This document shows positions 1 to 25,400 of a stretch of DNA of 64,000 bases, piece by piece. A program made the position numbers and the translations under genes. Numbering within the stretch: position 1 is the stretch's first letter; every line of letters starts with the position of its first letter. Location of the stretch: assembly GCF_026153355.1 (NCBI RefSeq), contig NZ_CP110636.1:5270001-5334000 (forward strand). The letters are read 5' to 3'. The notes under the pieces were generated by a model. It was given only the letters and a program-made list of their open reading frames with translations. It did no database searches and was not told the DNA's origin. Source of the DNA: Streptomyces endophytica. Lineage in GTDB: Bacteria; Actinomycetota; Actinomycetes; Streptomycetales; Streptomycetaceae.

Positions 1-10444
<10,444 letters not shown>

Positions 10445-10455
10445 GTCGTCGGTCC

Positions 10456-13400
10456 TCACCGTTCGTCGGGGTCGTGGTCGCCGCGTGCGGCGTCTTCGAG
10501 TTCGCGCAGGACGTGCTCCTCCACCAGCTCCGCGAGGGCGGCGACGGTGCGGGAGACCAGGACGTCCCGGGGGTCAGGGCCACGCCGAAGGTCTCGTTGG
10601 CGCGGGCGGCGATGTGCAGGCTGCGCAGGGAGTCGCCGCCGAGGGCGAAGAAGTCGTCCTCGACGCCCACGGCCGTCTCCAGGACCTGGGACCAGAGGTC
10701 CGCGAGGACTTCCTCGGTGGGGGTGCGCGGGGCGGTGTGCCCGGCGGGTCCTTCGGGTTCCGGTTCCGGCGCGGGCAGGGCGGCGCGGTCGGTCTTGCCG
10801 TTCTCGGTGAGCGGGAAGCGCTCCAGGACGGCGAAGGCCGCGGGGACCATGTGGGCGGGCAGCATACGGGCGGCGAACGCCCGTAGTTCCGGCCCGGTCG
10901 GGATGTCGGCCCCGGGCGCGGCCAGCAGATGGGCCACCAGCCGCCGCTGTCCGGGCTCGTCCTCCCGTACGGTCACCACGGCGTCGCGGACGGCCGGGTG
11001 GCGGGCGAGCGCGGCCTCGACCTCGCCCGCCTCGATGCGGTGGCCGCGCAGCTTGATCTGGTGGTCGGTGCGGCCGAGGTGGTGGAGGTTGCCGTGGGTG
11101 TCGCGCCGCACCAGGTCGCCGGTGCGGTACATGCGGGTGCCCGGCGGGCCGTAGGGGTCGGCGAGGAAGCGGGCGGCGGTCAGGCCGGGGCGGCCCAGGT
11201 AGCCGCGGGCCAGGGAGGGGCCGCTGATCCACAGTTCGCCGGGGACGCCGTCGGCTACCGGGCGGAGCCGGGCGTCGAGGACGTAGACGCCGGTGGCGGG
11301 CAGCGGGCGCCCGATCGGGGGCGTGCCGCCGTCGGACGGCAGCGGATCGGACCAGGTGGCGACGACGGTGGTCTCGGTGGGCCCGTAGGAGTTGACCATC
11401 CGGTGGTGCGGGGCCCAGCGGCCGGCCAGTTCGGCGCCGCAGGTGTCCGCGCCGACGATGAGGGTGCGCAGGTCCGGCAGGGTGCCGGGGGTGTCCGGCG
11501 GGACGGTGGCGAGCGCGGCGGGCGGCAGCAGGGTGTGGGTGATGCGGGCGGTCCGCAGCACATCGGCGAGGTCCGCGCCGAGCAGCGGGCCGGGCGGCGG
11601 AACCACCAGGCAGGCGCCGTTCGGCAGGGCCATGCACAGCTCCAGTACGGACGCGTCGAAGCTGGGCGTGGCGAAGGCCAGCACGCGGTCCCCGGGCCGG
11701 ACCTGGTAGTGGTCGGCCTCGGCGGCGGCGAAGCCGGCCAGTCCGCGGTGGGTGACGACGACGCCCTTGGGGGTGCCGGTGGACCCGGAGGTGTAGATGA
11801 CGTAGGCCGGGTCGTCGAGGTCGAGCGGGCGGGTCCGGTCGTGGTCGGTGGGACGGTGGGACGGGGTGCCGTCCGGGCCGGCCGCCAGGAGGTCCCGGAC
11901 GTCCGCGGCCCGCAGGGTGACGGCGGGCGCCGCGTCGCGCAGCATCAGGGCGATCCGCTCGTCCGGGTAGCCGGGGTCGACGGGCAGGTAGGCGGCGCCC
12001 GCCTTGGCGGTGGCCAGCTGGGCGACGATCATGTCGGCCGACCGGGGCAGCACCAGGGCGACGAGGTCGCCGGGGCCGGTGCCGCGGGCGATCAGCCGGT
12101 GCGCGAGGCGGTTGGCACGGTCCTCCAACTCGGCGTAGGTGAGCCGGAGTTCAGGGTCCTCCAGGGCGGGCCCGGTGGGCGAGCGGTCGACCGTGGCCTC
12201 GATGAGCGCGGCCAGTGTCGCGGGCGGCACGGCGTCGCCGTCCGGCCGGGCGGACCGGCCGGTCAGCCGGGCGCGCTCCTCCGGCGGCAGCACGTCGATG
12301 CCGTCCAGGGAGGCCGCCGGGCCGGGCTCCGCGAGCGCGCCGAGGGTGTGCACGAGCTGTCCGGCCAGGGACCCGGCGGTGGCCTCCTCGAAGTACCGCG
12401 GGTCGTAGCCGAGTTCGACGGTCAGCCGGGAGCCGGGCGACACCACCACGGTCAGCGGGTAGTTGGTGGCCTCCAGCGCGTGCAGATCGCGTACCCGGAG
12501 GCCGTGCGCGGTGGCGGCCGTGGTGGTGATCGGGTAGTTCTCGAAGACCACCAGGCTGTCGAACAGGGTGGTGCCGGCGGGCAGTTCGCTCCAGTCGTGC
12601 AGGTCCGACAGCGCGACGTGTTCGCACCCGCGGGCATCGGCCTGCGCGGTCTGGACGCCGCGCAGCCACTCGGCCGGGGGCGTGTCGCCGCTGACGTCGA
12701 CGCGTACCGGCAGGGTGGTGATGAACAGGCCCGGGATGGCCTCGGCGCCGGGCAGGTCGGCGGGCCGGCCGGAGACCGTCGAGCCGAAGCAGACGTCCCG
12801 TTCGCCGCTCCAGCGGGACAGCAGCAGGCCCCAGGCGCCCTGGACGACGGTGTTGAGGGTGAGGTGGTGGCGCCGGGCGAAGTCCTGGAGCGCGGCGGTG
12901 CGTTCCTCGTCGAGGTGGAGCGACAGCCAGGTGCCGGAGCGGGTGGCGGCGCCGGGGCCGGGCGCCGGTCGTAGGGCAGCGGGGTGGGGGCGGTGAGCCC
13001 GGCCAGCGCCCGGCGCCAGTGCGCCTCGGCCGGGGCCGGGTCCTGGGCGGCGAGCCAGGCGACGTGGTCCGCGAACGGTCTGCGGTCCGGCAGCCGGGGC
13101 TCGGTGCCGGCGGTGAGCGCGGCGTGGCCGGCGAAGACGTCGGCGAGCACCTGGAAGACGCTCCAGCCGTCGAGCAGGACGTGGTGGAAGGTCCACACGA
13201 CCCGGACCTCGGACGGGGCGAGCCGGATGAGGGTGAGCCGCAGCAGCGGCGGCCGGTCCAGGGCCATGCCGCGGGCCCGGTCCTCGGCGAGCAGCCGTTC
13301 CAGCGCGGCCGCCCGCTCGACCGGCGGCAGGTCGCTCCAGTCCAGCTCGGTCACCGGCAGGGTGACGGAGCGGTGCACGGCCTGCAGCGGGGCGGGCGCC

Positions 13401-16400
13401 TCGTGCAGCAGCACCGCGGTGCGCAGCACGGGGGTGCGGTCGACGACGTGCTGCCAGGCGGCGGCCAGCACCCGCGGGTCACGCACCCCGTCCACGACGA
13501 AGGTGGCCTGTTCGACGTAGAGGCCCTCCTCGGGGGCGTCGAGGCCGTGGAAGACCATGCCGGTCTGGGTGGGGGTCAGCGGATAGAGGTCGGTGACGTC
13601 CCGGCCGGTGCCGACCAGCCGGTCGACGGTGTCCTGGTCGAGGCGGGCCAGCGGGAAGTCGGAGGGGGTGCGGCCGCCGGTGCCGGGTTCGGCGCAGTGC
13701 CGGACGATCTCCCGCAGCTCGGCGGCCATTTCCTCGGCCAGCCGGGTCACGGTGGCGGGCAGGTGCCGCTCGGTCGAGTACGACCAGCTGAACTCCAGCC
13801 GCTTGTCCGTCACCCGGCCGACCACGTCGATCAGCTGGGGCCGTTCGGCCGCCGGGTCCATGCCGCCCTCCAGCGGGCCGTACGGTGCGTGCAGCAGGCC
13901 GTCGCCCGCCCAGGCGTGCCAGTCCTGCTGGCCGAGGTAGTTGAAGCCGATCTGCGGGGCGTCCGGGAGGTCCGGGGCGGCGGGGCCGCGCAGGTGGCGC
14001 AGGGCGCCGTGGCCGAGGCCGTGCCGGGGCAGCGCGCGCAGGCCCTCCTTCACCGACTTCAGGACCGTGGCGAGGGCGGCGCCCGGCGGCACGTCCAGCG
14101 CGACCGGGAACATGGTGGTGAACCAGCCGACCGTGCGGGACAGGTCGACGTCGTCGAAGATCTCCTCGCGGCCGTGGCCCTCCAGCCCGACCAGTACCCG
14201 GTCGTGCCCGGTCCAGCGGGCCAGTACGCGGCCCAGGGCGCAGAGCAGGACGTCGTTGATCCGGGTCCGGTAGGCGTCGGGCACGTCCTGGAGCAGCCGG
14301 CGGGTCTCCTCGGCCTCCAGACGGACGGTCACGGTGTCCTCGGAGGCGGCGGTGTTGCGGCCGGTGCGGTCGGTGGGCAGGGCGGCGGGCGCGTGCGCCC
14401 GGGTCCAGTACGGGAGTTCGTCGTCGAAGCCGCCGGCCGCGGTGTGGTCCCGGAGCCGCTGCGCCCAGTCGCGGAAGGACGTCGTCCGGGGCCCGAGCCC
14501 GGGCCGGTCCCCGGCGCGCACCGCGCGATAGGCGGTGTCGAGGTCCTCCAGCAGGATGCGCCAGGACACCGCGTCCACGACCAGGTGGTGGGCGGCCAGC
14601 AGTAGCACCGGGCGGGCCTCCTCGTCGTCGGCGGGGCGGCACAGCACGGTCTTCAGCAGCGGCCCGTGGGCCAGGTCGAAGCCCGCGCAGAGCTCATCGG
14701 ACAGCGCGCGCAGCGCCGTGGCCCGGTCCTTCGGGTCCCGGCCGGGCAGGTCGCAGACCTCCAGGGCGGGCGCCGCGCCGGGGGCCGCGGTGTGCTGCCG
14801 CCACCGGCCGTCGCCGTCCGGTGCGTACCGGGAGCGCAGCGCGTCGTGGTGTTCCAGCACCGCGGCCAGCGCGGTGCGCAGCGCGTCCTCGTCGGTGTCG
14901 GCGGCGAGTTCGTAGGAGAGCGACTGGGTGAAGTGTGCCGCGGTGCCGGGCAGGGTCTCGAACAGCCAGTGCTGGACGGGGGTGAGCGGCACCTCCCCCA
15001 CCACCGGGCCCTGGTCGGCGGGGACCGCCGAGACCGGCAACCGGCCGACGGCAGCGGCCAGTTCGGCGACGGTCTGGTGGACGAACAGGTGCCGCGGTGC
15101 CAGGTCGAGGCCGGCGCGACGGGCCGCGGAGACGATCTGGATGCTGAGGATCGAGTCGCCGCCCAGGGTGAAGTAGTTGTCCTCCACGCCGACCGTCTCC
15201 ACACCGAGCACCTGGGCCCAGATGGCGGCCAGCGTCCGCTCGGTGTCGGTGCGCGGGGCCACCTGGCCGCCGGTGGGGGCGGTCCAGTCGGGGGCGGGCA
15301 GGGCGCGCCGGTCGAGCTTGCCGGTGGTGCCCAGCGGCAGCCGGTCCAGGGGGACGACGACCGCGGGGACCAGGTGGTCGGGCAGGCGCGCGGCGAGGAA
15401 GGCGCGTACCTCGGCGGGGTCGGGGCGGGTCGCGCCCCGGCCGACGGCGTAGCCGATCAGGCGCTTGTGGCCGTCGGTCTCGACGACCCGCGCGGCGGCC
15501 TCGGCCACGTCGGGGTGGCGGGTCAGCGCGGCCTCGACCTCGCCGAGTTCGATCCGGAAGCCGCGCACCTTGACCTGGTCGTCGGTCCGTCCCAGGTACA
15601 CCAACTGGCCGTCGGGGTCCCGGCGTACGAGGTCGCCGGTGCGGTACATCCGCGCGCCCGCGGGGCCGTAGGGGTCCGGGAGGAACCGGCGGGCGGTGAG
15701 GCCGGGCCGGGCGAAGTAGCCGCGGGCCACGCCGGTGCCGGCGAGGTAGAGCTCGCCGGGTACGCCGACCGGTACCGGCCGGAGCCGGGCGTCGAGGACG
15801 TAGGCGCGGGCGCCGCCGACGGGGCTGCCGATGGGCGGGGTGCGGTCCGGGTCGGCGGGGTCGCAGGTCCAGGCGGTGGCGTAGACGGTGGCCTCGGTGG
15901 GGCCGTAGATGTTGGCGACCGTGCAGCCGGGGACGGCGGCGCGGACGTCGCGGACGGTGCGGGCGGCGAGCCCCTCGCCGGCGAGGACCACGGTGTCCGC
16001 GGTGACGTGCACGGTGTCCTCGGCGAGCAGCCGGCCGAGGGCGGAGGGGACGGCGCTGAGCAGGCTCGCGGTCCAGGGTTCGGTGCGTTCGGCCAGCGCC
16101 AGCAGGTCCGCCACGAGGTCGATGCGGCCACCGCAGAGCAGCGGGCAGAGCAGCTCGAAGACCGAGACGTCGAAGTTGAGCGAGGTCGAGGCGACGACAT
16201 GGGCCAGGCCCCGGCTGCCGAACGCGGTGGCCGCCCAGTCGGCCAGGGCCACCACCGAGCCGTGGGTGACGACCACGCCCTTGGGGCGGCCGGTGGAGCC
16301 CGAGGTGTGGATGACGTAGGCGGGGTGGGCGGGCAGCAGGGCGCCGGTCCGCTCGGCGTCGGCGGGGTCGGCGGCGGACTGCTCCGCGAGGCGTCCGGCG

Positions 16401-19400
16401 AGCGCCGGGTCGTCCAGCACGAGGCGGACGGTGGGCCCGTCGGGCAGGCGGGCGGCGAGGTCGGAGGTGGTCAGGAGGATGTCCGGCCGGACGTCGTCGA
16501 AGAGGAAGGAGATCCGCTCGGCCGGGTACGCCGGGTCGACCGGCAGGTAGCCGGCGCCGCTCTTGAGGACGGCCAGCAGGGCCACCGGCAGGTCGGCGGT
16601 GCGCGGCAGCGCGAGGGCGACGAACCGTTCCGGGCCGGCGCCCGAGGCGATCAGCAGCCGGGCCAGTCGGTTGGCGCGGGCGTTGAGTTCTCCGTAGGTG
16701 AGGTGCGCGGTCCCGGCCACTACGGCCGGGGCGTCGGGGGTGCGGGCCGCCTGTTCCTCGAAGACCTCCGGCAGTACGCGGTGCGGCGTCGCGGCGGCCG
16801 GTGCGCCGGACCGGTCGAGGAGGCGGGCGCTCTCCTCCGCGGTGAGCAGCGGCAGGTCCGCGAGCCGGCGCTCCGGGTCGGCGGCCATCTCGGTGAGCAG
16901 CACGCGCAGGCAGCCGCCGAGCCGCTCGATGGTGGCGGCGTCGAAGGCGGCCGGGTCGTAGTCCAGGGCGATGGTGAGGCGCTCGCCGGGGGCGACGACC
17001 ACGCTGAGCGGGTAGCTGGTCGGCTCCAGCTCGCGCTGCTGGGCCACGCGCAGGCCGTGCCGGGCGAGGGCGTCGCGGTCGAACGGGTAGTTCTCGAAGA
17101 CCACGATGCTGTCGAACAGGCCGACGCCGCCGGGGAGTTCGCTCCAGTTCTGCAGTTGGGCGAGGGAGACGAAGTCGTGCCGGCGGGACTCCGACTGGGC
17201 GCTCTGCACCTCGCGCAGCCACTCCAGCAGCGGGCGGTCGGCGTCGATCCGCACCCGGGTCGGCAGGGTGTTGATGAACACGCCGACCATGGATTCCACG
17301 CCGGGCAGGTCGGCGGGCCGGCCGGAGACGGTGCTGCCGAAGACCACGTCGTCGGTGTTGCCGTAGCGGCCGAGCAGCAGGCCCCAGGCGCCCTGGAGCA
17401 CGGTGTTCATGGTGAGGCCGGCCCGCTGCGCGGTCTCCCGCAGCCGTGCGGAGTCGGCCGCGTCCAGCGTGAGGTGCACGGTGTCCGAGGACGCGCTGCG
17501 GTGGGCCTCCAACGGCGTGCGGTCGCGGGGCAGTTCGGTGGGGGCGCTGAAGCCGGCCAGCGTGCGGCGCCAGTACTGCTCGGCGTGGGTGTCGTCCTGC
17601 TCCGCCAGCCAGCGCAGGTAGCCGGCGAACGGGGCCCGCGCGGGGACCTCGGGGCGGCGGCCGGCGGTGAGCGCGGCGTACCGCTCGAAGACCTCGTCGA
17701 CGACCTGGGCCGCGCTCCAGCCGTCGAGCAGGATGTGGTGGAAGGTCCACACGAGGCGGACCTGGTCGGCGGAGAGCCGGATCAGGGTCAGCCGCATCAG
17801 GGGCGCGGTGGTGAGGTCGAGGCCGACCGCCCGGTCCTCGGCGAGCAGGGCGGCCAGCGCCTCCTCGCCGTGCTCGGCGCTCCGGCCGGTCCAGTCGTGG
17901 TGGGTGACGGGAACGGTGGCCCGGGTCTGCACGATCTGCAGCGGTTCGGGGGTCTCCTGCCACACCAGTCGCGTACGGAGCATGGGGTTGGCGTCGGCGG
18001 TCTGCTGCCAGGCCGTGGCCAGCGCCACCGGGTCGGTGACCCCGGTCAGCAGCAGCTGGACCTGGTTGAAGTAGGCGTCGGAGGACGGGTCCATCAGGCC
18101 GTGGAAGAGCATGCCGGCCTGCATGGGGGTCAGCGGGTAGACGTCCTCCACGGTGCGGCCGTCGGCCACGATCCGGTCCACGGCCGTCTGGTCGAGGCGG
18201 GCCAGCGGGAAGTCGGAGGGGGTGCGGCCGCCGGCGTCCGGGGCGGCGCAGTGCGCCACGAGTTCCGTCAGGGCGGTGCGCATGCCCTCCGCCAGGGCGG
18301 TGACCGTCTCCTCGTGGTGCACCCCGCGGCTGTAGTGCCAGGTGAGTTCCAGGCTGCCGTCCTCGACCCGGCCCACGACGTCGAGCAGGTGCGGCCGTTC
18401 GGACTCGGGTGCGGCGGCGCCGCCGAGTCCACCGCGTACGCCGCGGACCAGGCCGTCGCCGTCGGTGGTCCAGTCGAAGCGGCCCAGGTAGTTGAAGCTG
18501 ATCGGGGGAAGGGCTGCGTCGGCGATCCCGGCGGTGGGCGCGAGGTGGCGCAGCGCGCCGTGGCCGAGTCCCCGGCCGGGTACGGCGCGCAGCTGCTCCT
18601 TGACCGACTTGAGGGCATCGGCCCAGCCGCCGGCCGGCACGTCGAGGGCGACCGGGAACAGGCTGGTGAACCAGCCGACCGTACGGGACAGATCGACGCC
18701 GTCGAAGAGGTGGTCCTCGCGGCCGTGGCCCTCCAGGCCGATGGCGACGGTGCGGCGTCCGGTCCAGTCGGCCAGTACCCGGCCGAGCGCGGTGAGCAGG
18801 ACGTCGTTGATCCGGGTGCGGTAGACGCCGGGCACCTTGTGCAGCAGGTCGGCGGTGTCCCGCGGGTCCAGGCGGACGGTGACCGAGCGCAGGTCGGCGA
18901 CGGTGTTGCCGCCGTCGGCGTCGACCGGCAGCGGGGCCGCGCAGTGCTCGGCCACCGTCTCCCAGTGGGCCCGCTCGCCGGTGAATCCGCCGGCTTCCGT
19001 GTGGGCCCGCAGCCGCCGGGCCCACTCCTGGACGGAGGTGGTGCGGGCGGGCAGGCGGACCGGTTCGGCGGCGCGTGCCTGGCGGTAGGCGGTCTCCAGG
19101 TCCTCCAGCAGGACCCGCCAGGAGACGCCGTCGACCACCAGATGATGCACCGTCAGAAAGAGCTGTGCCGCCGGGAGTCGTCTCCCGGTGAAGAGCCGGG
19201 CGGCGAGCAGCGGGCCGTCCGCGAGCCGGAAGCCGCCGTGCGCCTCGGCCATGACCGCGTCGGCCTCGGCGGTGCACTCCTCGACGGTGCCCCCGGTCAG
19301 AGGGTGGATCCGCAGCAGCCGCGGGTCCGTCGCGTCTGGGCCGGGGCAGTGCTGGTGCCAGGTGCCGTCCGGGCGCCGGTCGAAGCGGGCCCGCAGCGCG

Positions 19401-22400
19401 TCGTGGTGACGCCACAGCGCGTGCAGTGCCGTCTCCAGCGCCTCCGGGTCGGGGTCCTCCGCCAGTTCGATGACGACGGACTGGTTGAAGTACCCGGGGC
19501 GCTGCGGGTCGGCGTCGAGGAACCAGTGCTGGATGGGCGTGAGGTCGACGTCCCCGTCGACCGGGCCGGTGCCGGTGACGGGCGCGGTGGAACCGGTCGC
19601 GGCCGCCAGGGCCGCGACGGTCGGGTGCCGGAACACGTCCCGGGGCGTGAGGGTCAGGCCCGCCTTCCGGGCGCGCGAGACGACCTGGATGCTGAGGATC
19701 GAATCGCCGCCCAGCGTGAAGAAGTTGTCCTCGACACCGACCCGTTCCACGCCCAGCAGGGTGCGCCAGATCCCGGCGAGGATCCGCTCGGTCTCGGTGC
19801 GCGGTGCCACGTGCTCCCGGCACCGGCCGCGGACCAGTCGGGGGTCGGCAGCCGGCGGTGGTCGACCTTGCCGTTGGCGGTGAGCGGCAGTGCGTCCAGG
19901 GTGACGAACGCGGCCGGGACCATGTAGTCGGGCAGTTCGGCGGCGAGCGCCGCGCGCAGCTCGTCCACCGGCGGCACGCTGGCGCCCGCGGCGGGTACGA
20001 CGTAGGCGACCAGGCGCTTGCGGCCGCCGTCCGCGGGGACGGCCACCACCGCCTCGGCGACGGCGTCGTGGCGGATGAGCCGGTCGGCGATCTCGGCCGG
20101 CTCGACGCGGAAGCCACGGATCTTGATCTGGTCGTCGGCCCGGCCCACGAAGTGCAGTTCGCCGTCCGGGCTCCAGCGCACGAGGTCGCCGGTGCGGTAC
20201 ATCCGGCTGCCGGGCGGGCCGAAGGGGTCGGCGAGGTAGCGCTCCGCGGTGGCGCCGGGCCGGCCGTGGTAGCCGCGGGCGAGCCCGGCCCCGGCGAGGT
20301 ACAGCTCGCCGGGGATGCCCGGCGGCTGGGGCTGCAGGGTGCCGTCGAGGACGTAGACCCGGGTGTTGTCCAGCGGGCGTCCGATGGGGAGGGTGGCGGG
20401 CAGCGGGTCGCCGGCCCGGAAGACCCGCCGGGTGGCGAAGGTCGTCGTCTCGGTGGGGCCGTAGCCGTCGACCACGGTGAGGCCGGGGCAGGCCTCCAGG
20501 ACACGGCGCACGGCCCCGCCCGGTACGGCCTCTCCCCCGGTCCACACCTCCCGGGCGCCGCGCAGGCAGCCGGGGTCCTCCTGGGCCAGCAGCCGGAACA
20601 GTCCGGCGGTCAGCCAGAGGCAGCTCACGCCCTGTTCGGTGATCGCCCGGCGGACCGTGGCGGCGTCCACGTCCGCGGGCGGGGCCAGGACGACCCGGCC
20701 GCCGCGCAGCAGCGGCACCCACAGCTCGTAGGTGGCGGCGTCGAAGGCCTGCGGGGAGTGCAGCAGGACCCGGTCGTGTCCGGCGAAGGCGCGGTCCGAG
20801 GCGAGCGCCACGACGTCCCGGTGGCGCACCGCGACACCCTTGGGCCGCCCGGTGGAGCCGGAGGTGAACATCAGCTGGAGCACGTGGTCGGGGTGGACCA
20901 CGGGTGCGGGCACATCGGCCGGGGCGTGGGCACCCGCTTCGTCGGTCACCAGCAGGGTGCGCCCGCCGGGTGCCACCACGGCGGCGGTGTCCTGCCAGGC
21001 GGCGTCCGTGAGGACGAGGTCCGCGGTGCTCTCCGCCAGCACCTGCCGCAGCCGCTGCTCGGGCGCGCGGCCGTCCAGCGGGACGTACACGCCACCGGTC
21101 CTGGCGAGCGCCAGCTGGGCGACGACCAGGGCGGCCGAGCGGTCCATGAGGACGGCGACGGGGCGTTCGGGGCGGACACCGAGGGCGGTCAGCCGCCGGG
21201 CCAACACCTCGGCCTGTGCGTCGAGTTGGCGGTAGCTCAGGATGCCGTCGCCGGTGTCCAGGGCGGGGGCGTCGGGGGTGCGCCGGACCTGGGCGGCGAA
21301 CAGCCCGGCGACGGTGTCCTCGGGGAGTGCGGTGGCGGTGTCGTTCCACTCCTCCAGCACCTGCCGGCGGCGGGCGGCGCCGAGGACCGGCAGCCGGGCC
21401 GGCGGGCGTTCGGCGTCGTCGGCCATCTCCGCCAGCAGCACGGTGAGGTACTCGGCCATCCGCTCGACGGTGGCGGCGTCGAACAGCTCAGGGTCGTAGC
21501 CGAGCCGCAGGGCGAGTTCGGGCCCGGGGTAGGCGACGAGGCTGAGCGGATAGTTGGTGGTCTCGATGCCGTCGAGTCCGGTAAGCCGCAGGCCGTGCGC
21601 GGCGGCGAGGTCGTCGCCGACCGGGTAGTTCTCGAACACCACGATGCTGTCGAAGAGCCGGGCCTGTTCGGGGAGTTCGGTGAGGGCCTTCAGCCGGGCG
21701 AGCGGTACGTGGTCGAAGCGCCGGTCGTCGGTCTGGATCTCCTGCACCCGGCGCAGCCAGTCCCGCACGGTGCCGTCGGCGGGGACCGTCAGCCGGGTCG
21801 GGACGGTCGCGATGAACAGGCCGTTCATCGCCTCGACGCCGGGCAGCTCGGGCGGCCGGCCGGAGACGGTGGTGCCGAAGACGACGTCCGGCCGGCCGGT
21901 CTGGCGGGCCAGCAGCAGCGCCCAGGCGCCCTGGACGAGGGTGTTGACGGTCAGGCCGGCGCCGCGGGCGAGGTCGTCCAGGCGGGTGGAGGTGGCGGCG
22001 GGCAGGGTGACCCGTACCGCCGCGGAGGACTCCGCGCGGTGGGTCTCGGTGGGTTCGCGGTCGTAGGGCAGCGCGGTGGGTTCGCCGAGCCCGGCGAGGC
22101 GGTCCCGCCAGTGCCGTTCGGCCTCGGTCCGGTCGCGGTCGCGCAGCCAGGCGACGTAGTCGCGGAACGGCCGGCGGACCGGCAGGCCGGTGTCGGTCGG
22201 GGCGCCGTCGTCGCCGCCGTCCGGGCCCCGCAGCAGCGCGTGGCTGCGGAAGACGTCGGACAGCACCTGGAACAGGCTCCAGCCGTCGAGTATCAGGTGG
22301 TGGAAGGACCACACGACCTGCACTTCGGTGGCGGACAGCCGGGCCAGGGTCAGGCGTTGCAGCGGGGCGGTGTCCAGGTCGATGCCGCGCCGCCGGTCCC

Positions 22401-25400
22401 GGTCCTGCAGGTCCCGCAGTCGCCGCTGCCGTTCGTCGCCCGAGAGGCCGCGCCAGTCCAGGTGGGTGACCGGCACCTCGGCGCGGCGTTCGACGACGAA
22501 CAGCGGCTCGGGCACGTCGTGCCAGACGACGCGGCCGCGCAGCACCTCGGTCCGGTCGGTCATCCGCTGCCAGGCCGCGGCCAGCGTCCGCGGGTCGGGC
22601 ACGCCGTCCAGCACGAAGGTGAGCTGCTGGTGGTAGACGCCCTGGTCGTCCTGGGACAGCCGGTGGAAGAGCATGCCGGCCTGGGTGGGGGTGAGCGGGT
22701 GGATGTCCTCGACGGTCCCGCCGTGCCCCACCAGCCGGTCCACGGTGGGCTGGTCGAGGTCGGCCAGCGGGAAGTCGGACGGGGTGCGCCCGCCCGCCCC
22801 GGGCCGGGCGCCGTGCCGGGCGATCTCCTCCAGCGCCCCGGCGAACCGCCCGGCGAGGTGGGCGACGGTCTCCTCGTGGTGCAGGTTCGCCGAGTAGAAC
22901 CAGGTGAACTCCAGTGCGTCGCCGTTGAGTTGGCCGACGACCTCCAGTGCGTGTGGCCGTGCCGCGGACGGGTCGGCGTCCAGTGACAGCCCGCGGTGCA
23001 GACCGCGGTAGAGGCCGTCGTCGCCGTCGGGCAGACCGAACTGGCCCAGGTAGTTGAAGCTGAGGCCGGCGGTCGGCGCCCCGGGCAGGCCGGCCGTGCC
23101 GCGCAGATGGCGGTGGACACCGTGGCCGAGGCCGCGGCGGGGCACCGCGCGCAGCTGTTCCTTGACGGACTTGAGCACGGTGCCCCAGTCCGCGTCCGGT
23201 GCCACTCTGAGGGCGACCGGGTAGCGGGTGGTGAACCAGCCGACCGTACGGCTGAGGTCGACGTCGTCGAAGAGTTCCTCGCGGCCGTGGCCCTCCAGGT
23301 CCACCGGGGTCCGGTCGCGGCCGGTCCAGTCGCGCAGCGTCCGGCCGAGCGCGCTGAGCAGCACGTCGTTGACCTGGGTGCGGTAGGCGGCGGGGAGGGT
23401 GTGCAGCAGGACGGCGGTGGTCTTCGGGGTGAGGCGGACGGTCACCGAGCGGGCCGAGGCGTAGGTGTTGGGACCGTCGAGATCGGTCGGCAGCGCGGGG
23501 TCGCAGCCGGCGGCCAGGTCCGTCCAGTAGCCGGCCTCGTCGTCGAAGCCGCCTGCGTCGGCGTGGTCGGTCAGCCGGCGCGCCCAATGGCGCAGCGGAG
23601 TGGACTTCGGCGGCAGGGCGGCGGGTTCGCCCCTGCGGCGCGCCCGGTAGGCGCGGTCCAGGTCCGCCAGCAGCAGCCGCCAGGAGACGCCGTCGACGAC
23701 CAGGTGGTGGACGGTCAGGTGGAGGACGGCGGGCCGTCCGTCCGCGCGGTCGTGCAGGACGGCGCGCAGCAGCGGCCCCCGGGCGAGGTCGAACGGGCCC
23801 AGATGGGGTGCGTCGTCGTCGGGCCCGGTGTGCCGGTGCAGGACGAGGTGGGGCGGCGCGGCGTCGATGTGCTGCCGCCGGCGGCCGTCGCCGTCTCGGT
23901 CGAAGCGCGAGCGGAGCGCGTCGTGGTGGGCGACCAGGTCGCGCAGGGCCTGCTCCAGCGCCAACGCGTCGTGGTTGTCGGGGAGTTCGACGGAGAGCGT
24001 CTGCCCGAAGTGGCCGGCCCGCTCGGCGTCGGTCTCGAAGAGCCAGTGCTGGATCGGGGTGAGCGGGGCGTCGCCGGTGGCGGCCTCGTCGGCGCGCGCG
24101 GGCCCGGCGGGGCGGTCGGCGGCGTCCAGGCACTGGGCGAGTGCGCCGACCGTCTGGTGCCGGTAGACGTCGCGCGAGGTCACGGCCAGGCCCGCCTGCC
24201 GCGCCTGGGCGACCACCTGGATGCTGAGGATCGAGTCGCCGCCCAGCGTGAAGAAGTTGTCGTCGACGCCGACCCGTTCCACCCGCAGCACGTCGGCCCA
24301 GACCGCGGCCAGCGCCCGTTCGGTGGCGGTGCGCGGCGCCACGTAGTCGGTCGTGGTCCCGACGGACCGGTCGGGGGTGGGCAGCCGGTCGCGGTCCAGC
24401 TTGCCGTTGGGGTTGAGCGGCATCGCCGGCAGGACGACGACCGCGGCGGGCACCATGTAGTCGGGCAGCCGGCGGCCGAGCGCGCGGCGGATCGCGTCCG
24501 GGTCGGCCTCCGTTCCGGGCGCCGGGACGACATAGCCGATCAGCCGCTTGTGTCCGTCGTCCTCCCGGGTGGTGGCGGCGGCCTGGGTGACGTGGTCGCA
24601 GGCCAGCAGGGCCTCCTCGACCTCGCCCAGTTCGATCCGGAAGCCCCGCACCTTGACCTGGTGGTCGGCCCGGCCCAGGTACTCCAGCTCGCCGTCGGCG
24701 GTCCACCGCGCCAGGTCGCCGGTGCGGTACATCCGGCTGCCCGGTCCGGCGAACGGGTCGGCGACGAACCGGGCGGCGGTGAGCCCGGGCCGCCGGAGGT
24801 ACCCCGGGCCAGCCCGCCGCCCCCGAGGTACAACTCTCCCGTCACGCCCGGCGGTTGGGGCCGGAGCCGGGAGTCGAGGACGTAGGCGCGGGTCCGGGCG
24901 ACCGGTCGGCCGATCGGCGGGGCCTGCTCGGGGGTGCCGTCGCCGGCGAACCACGCCGTGGCGTACACGGTGGCCTCGGTCGGACCGTAGATGTTGGCGA
25001 TCTCGCAGGCCGGCATAGTCCGGCGGATCTCCCGCACGGTCCGCGCGGGCAGCGCCTCGCCGGCCAGGACCACGGTGCCGGCCCGCACGGCGACGTCCCG
25101 GGTGAGCATCCGGGACAGCACCGAGGGCACGCCGCTGATCAGCCCGGCCTGCCGCGGGCCGGCGTCCGGCGGCCCGTCGGCGAGGGCCGGCAGGTCGGGC
25201 ACCACGTCGATGCTGCCGCCGGAGAGCAGCGGGCAGAGCAGTTCGAAGACCGATACGTCGAAGTTGAGCGAGGTGGAGGCCACCACGTGTGCCAGCCGCT
25301 GCGGGCCGAACCGCTCCCCCGCCCAGGCCGCCAGGTCCGCCACGCTGCGGTGGGTGACCAGCACGCCCTTGGGCCGGCCGGTCGAGCCGGAGGTGTAGAT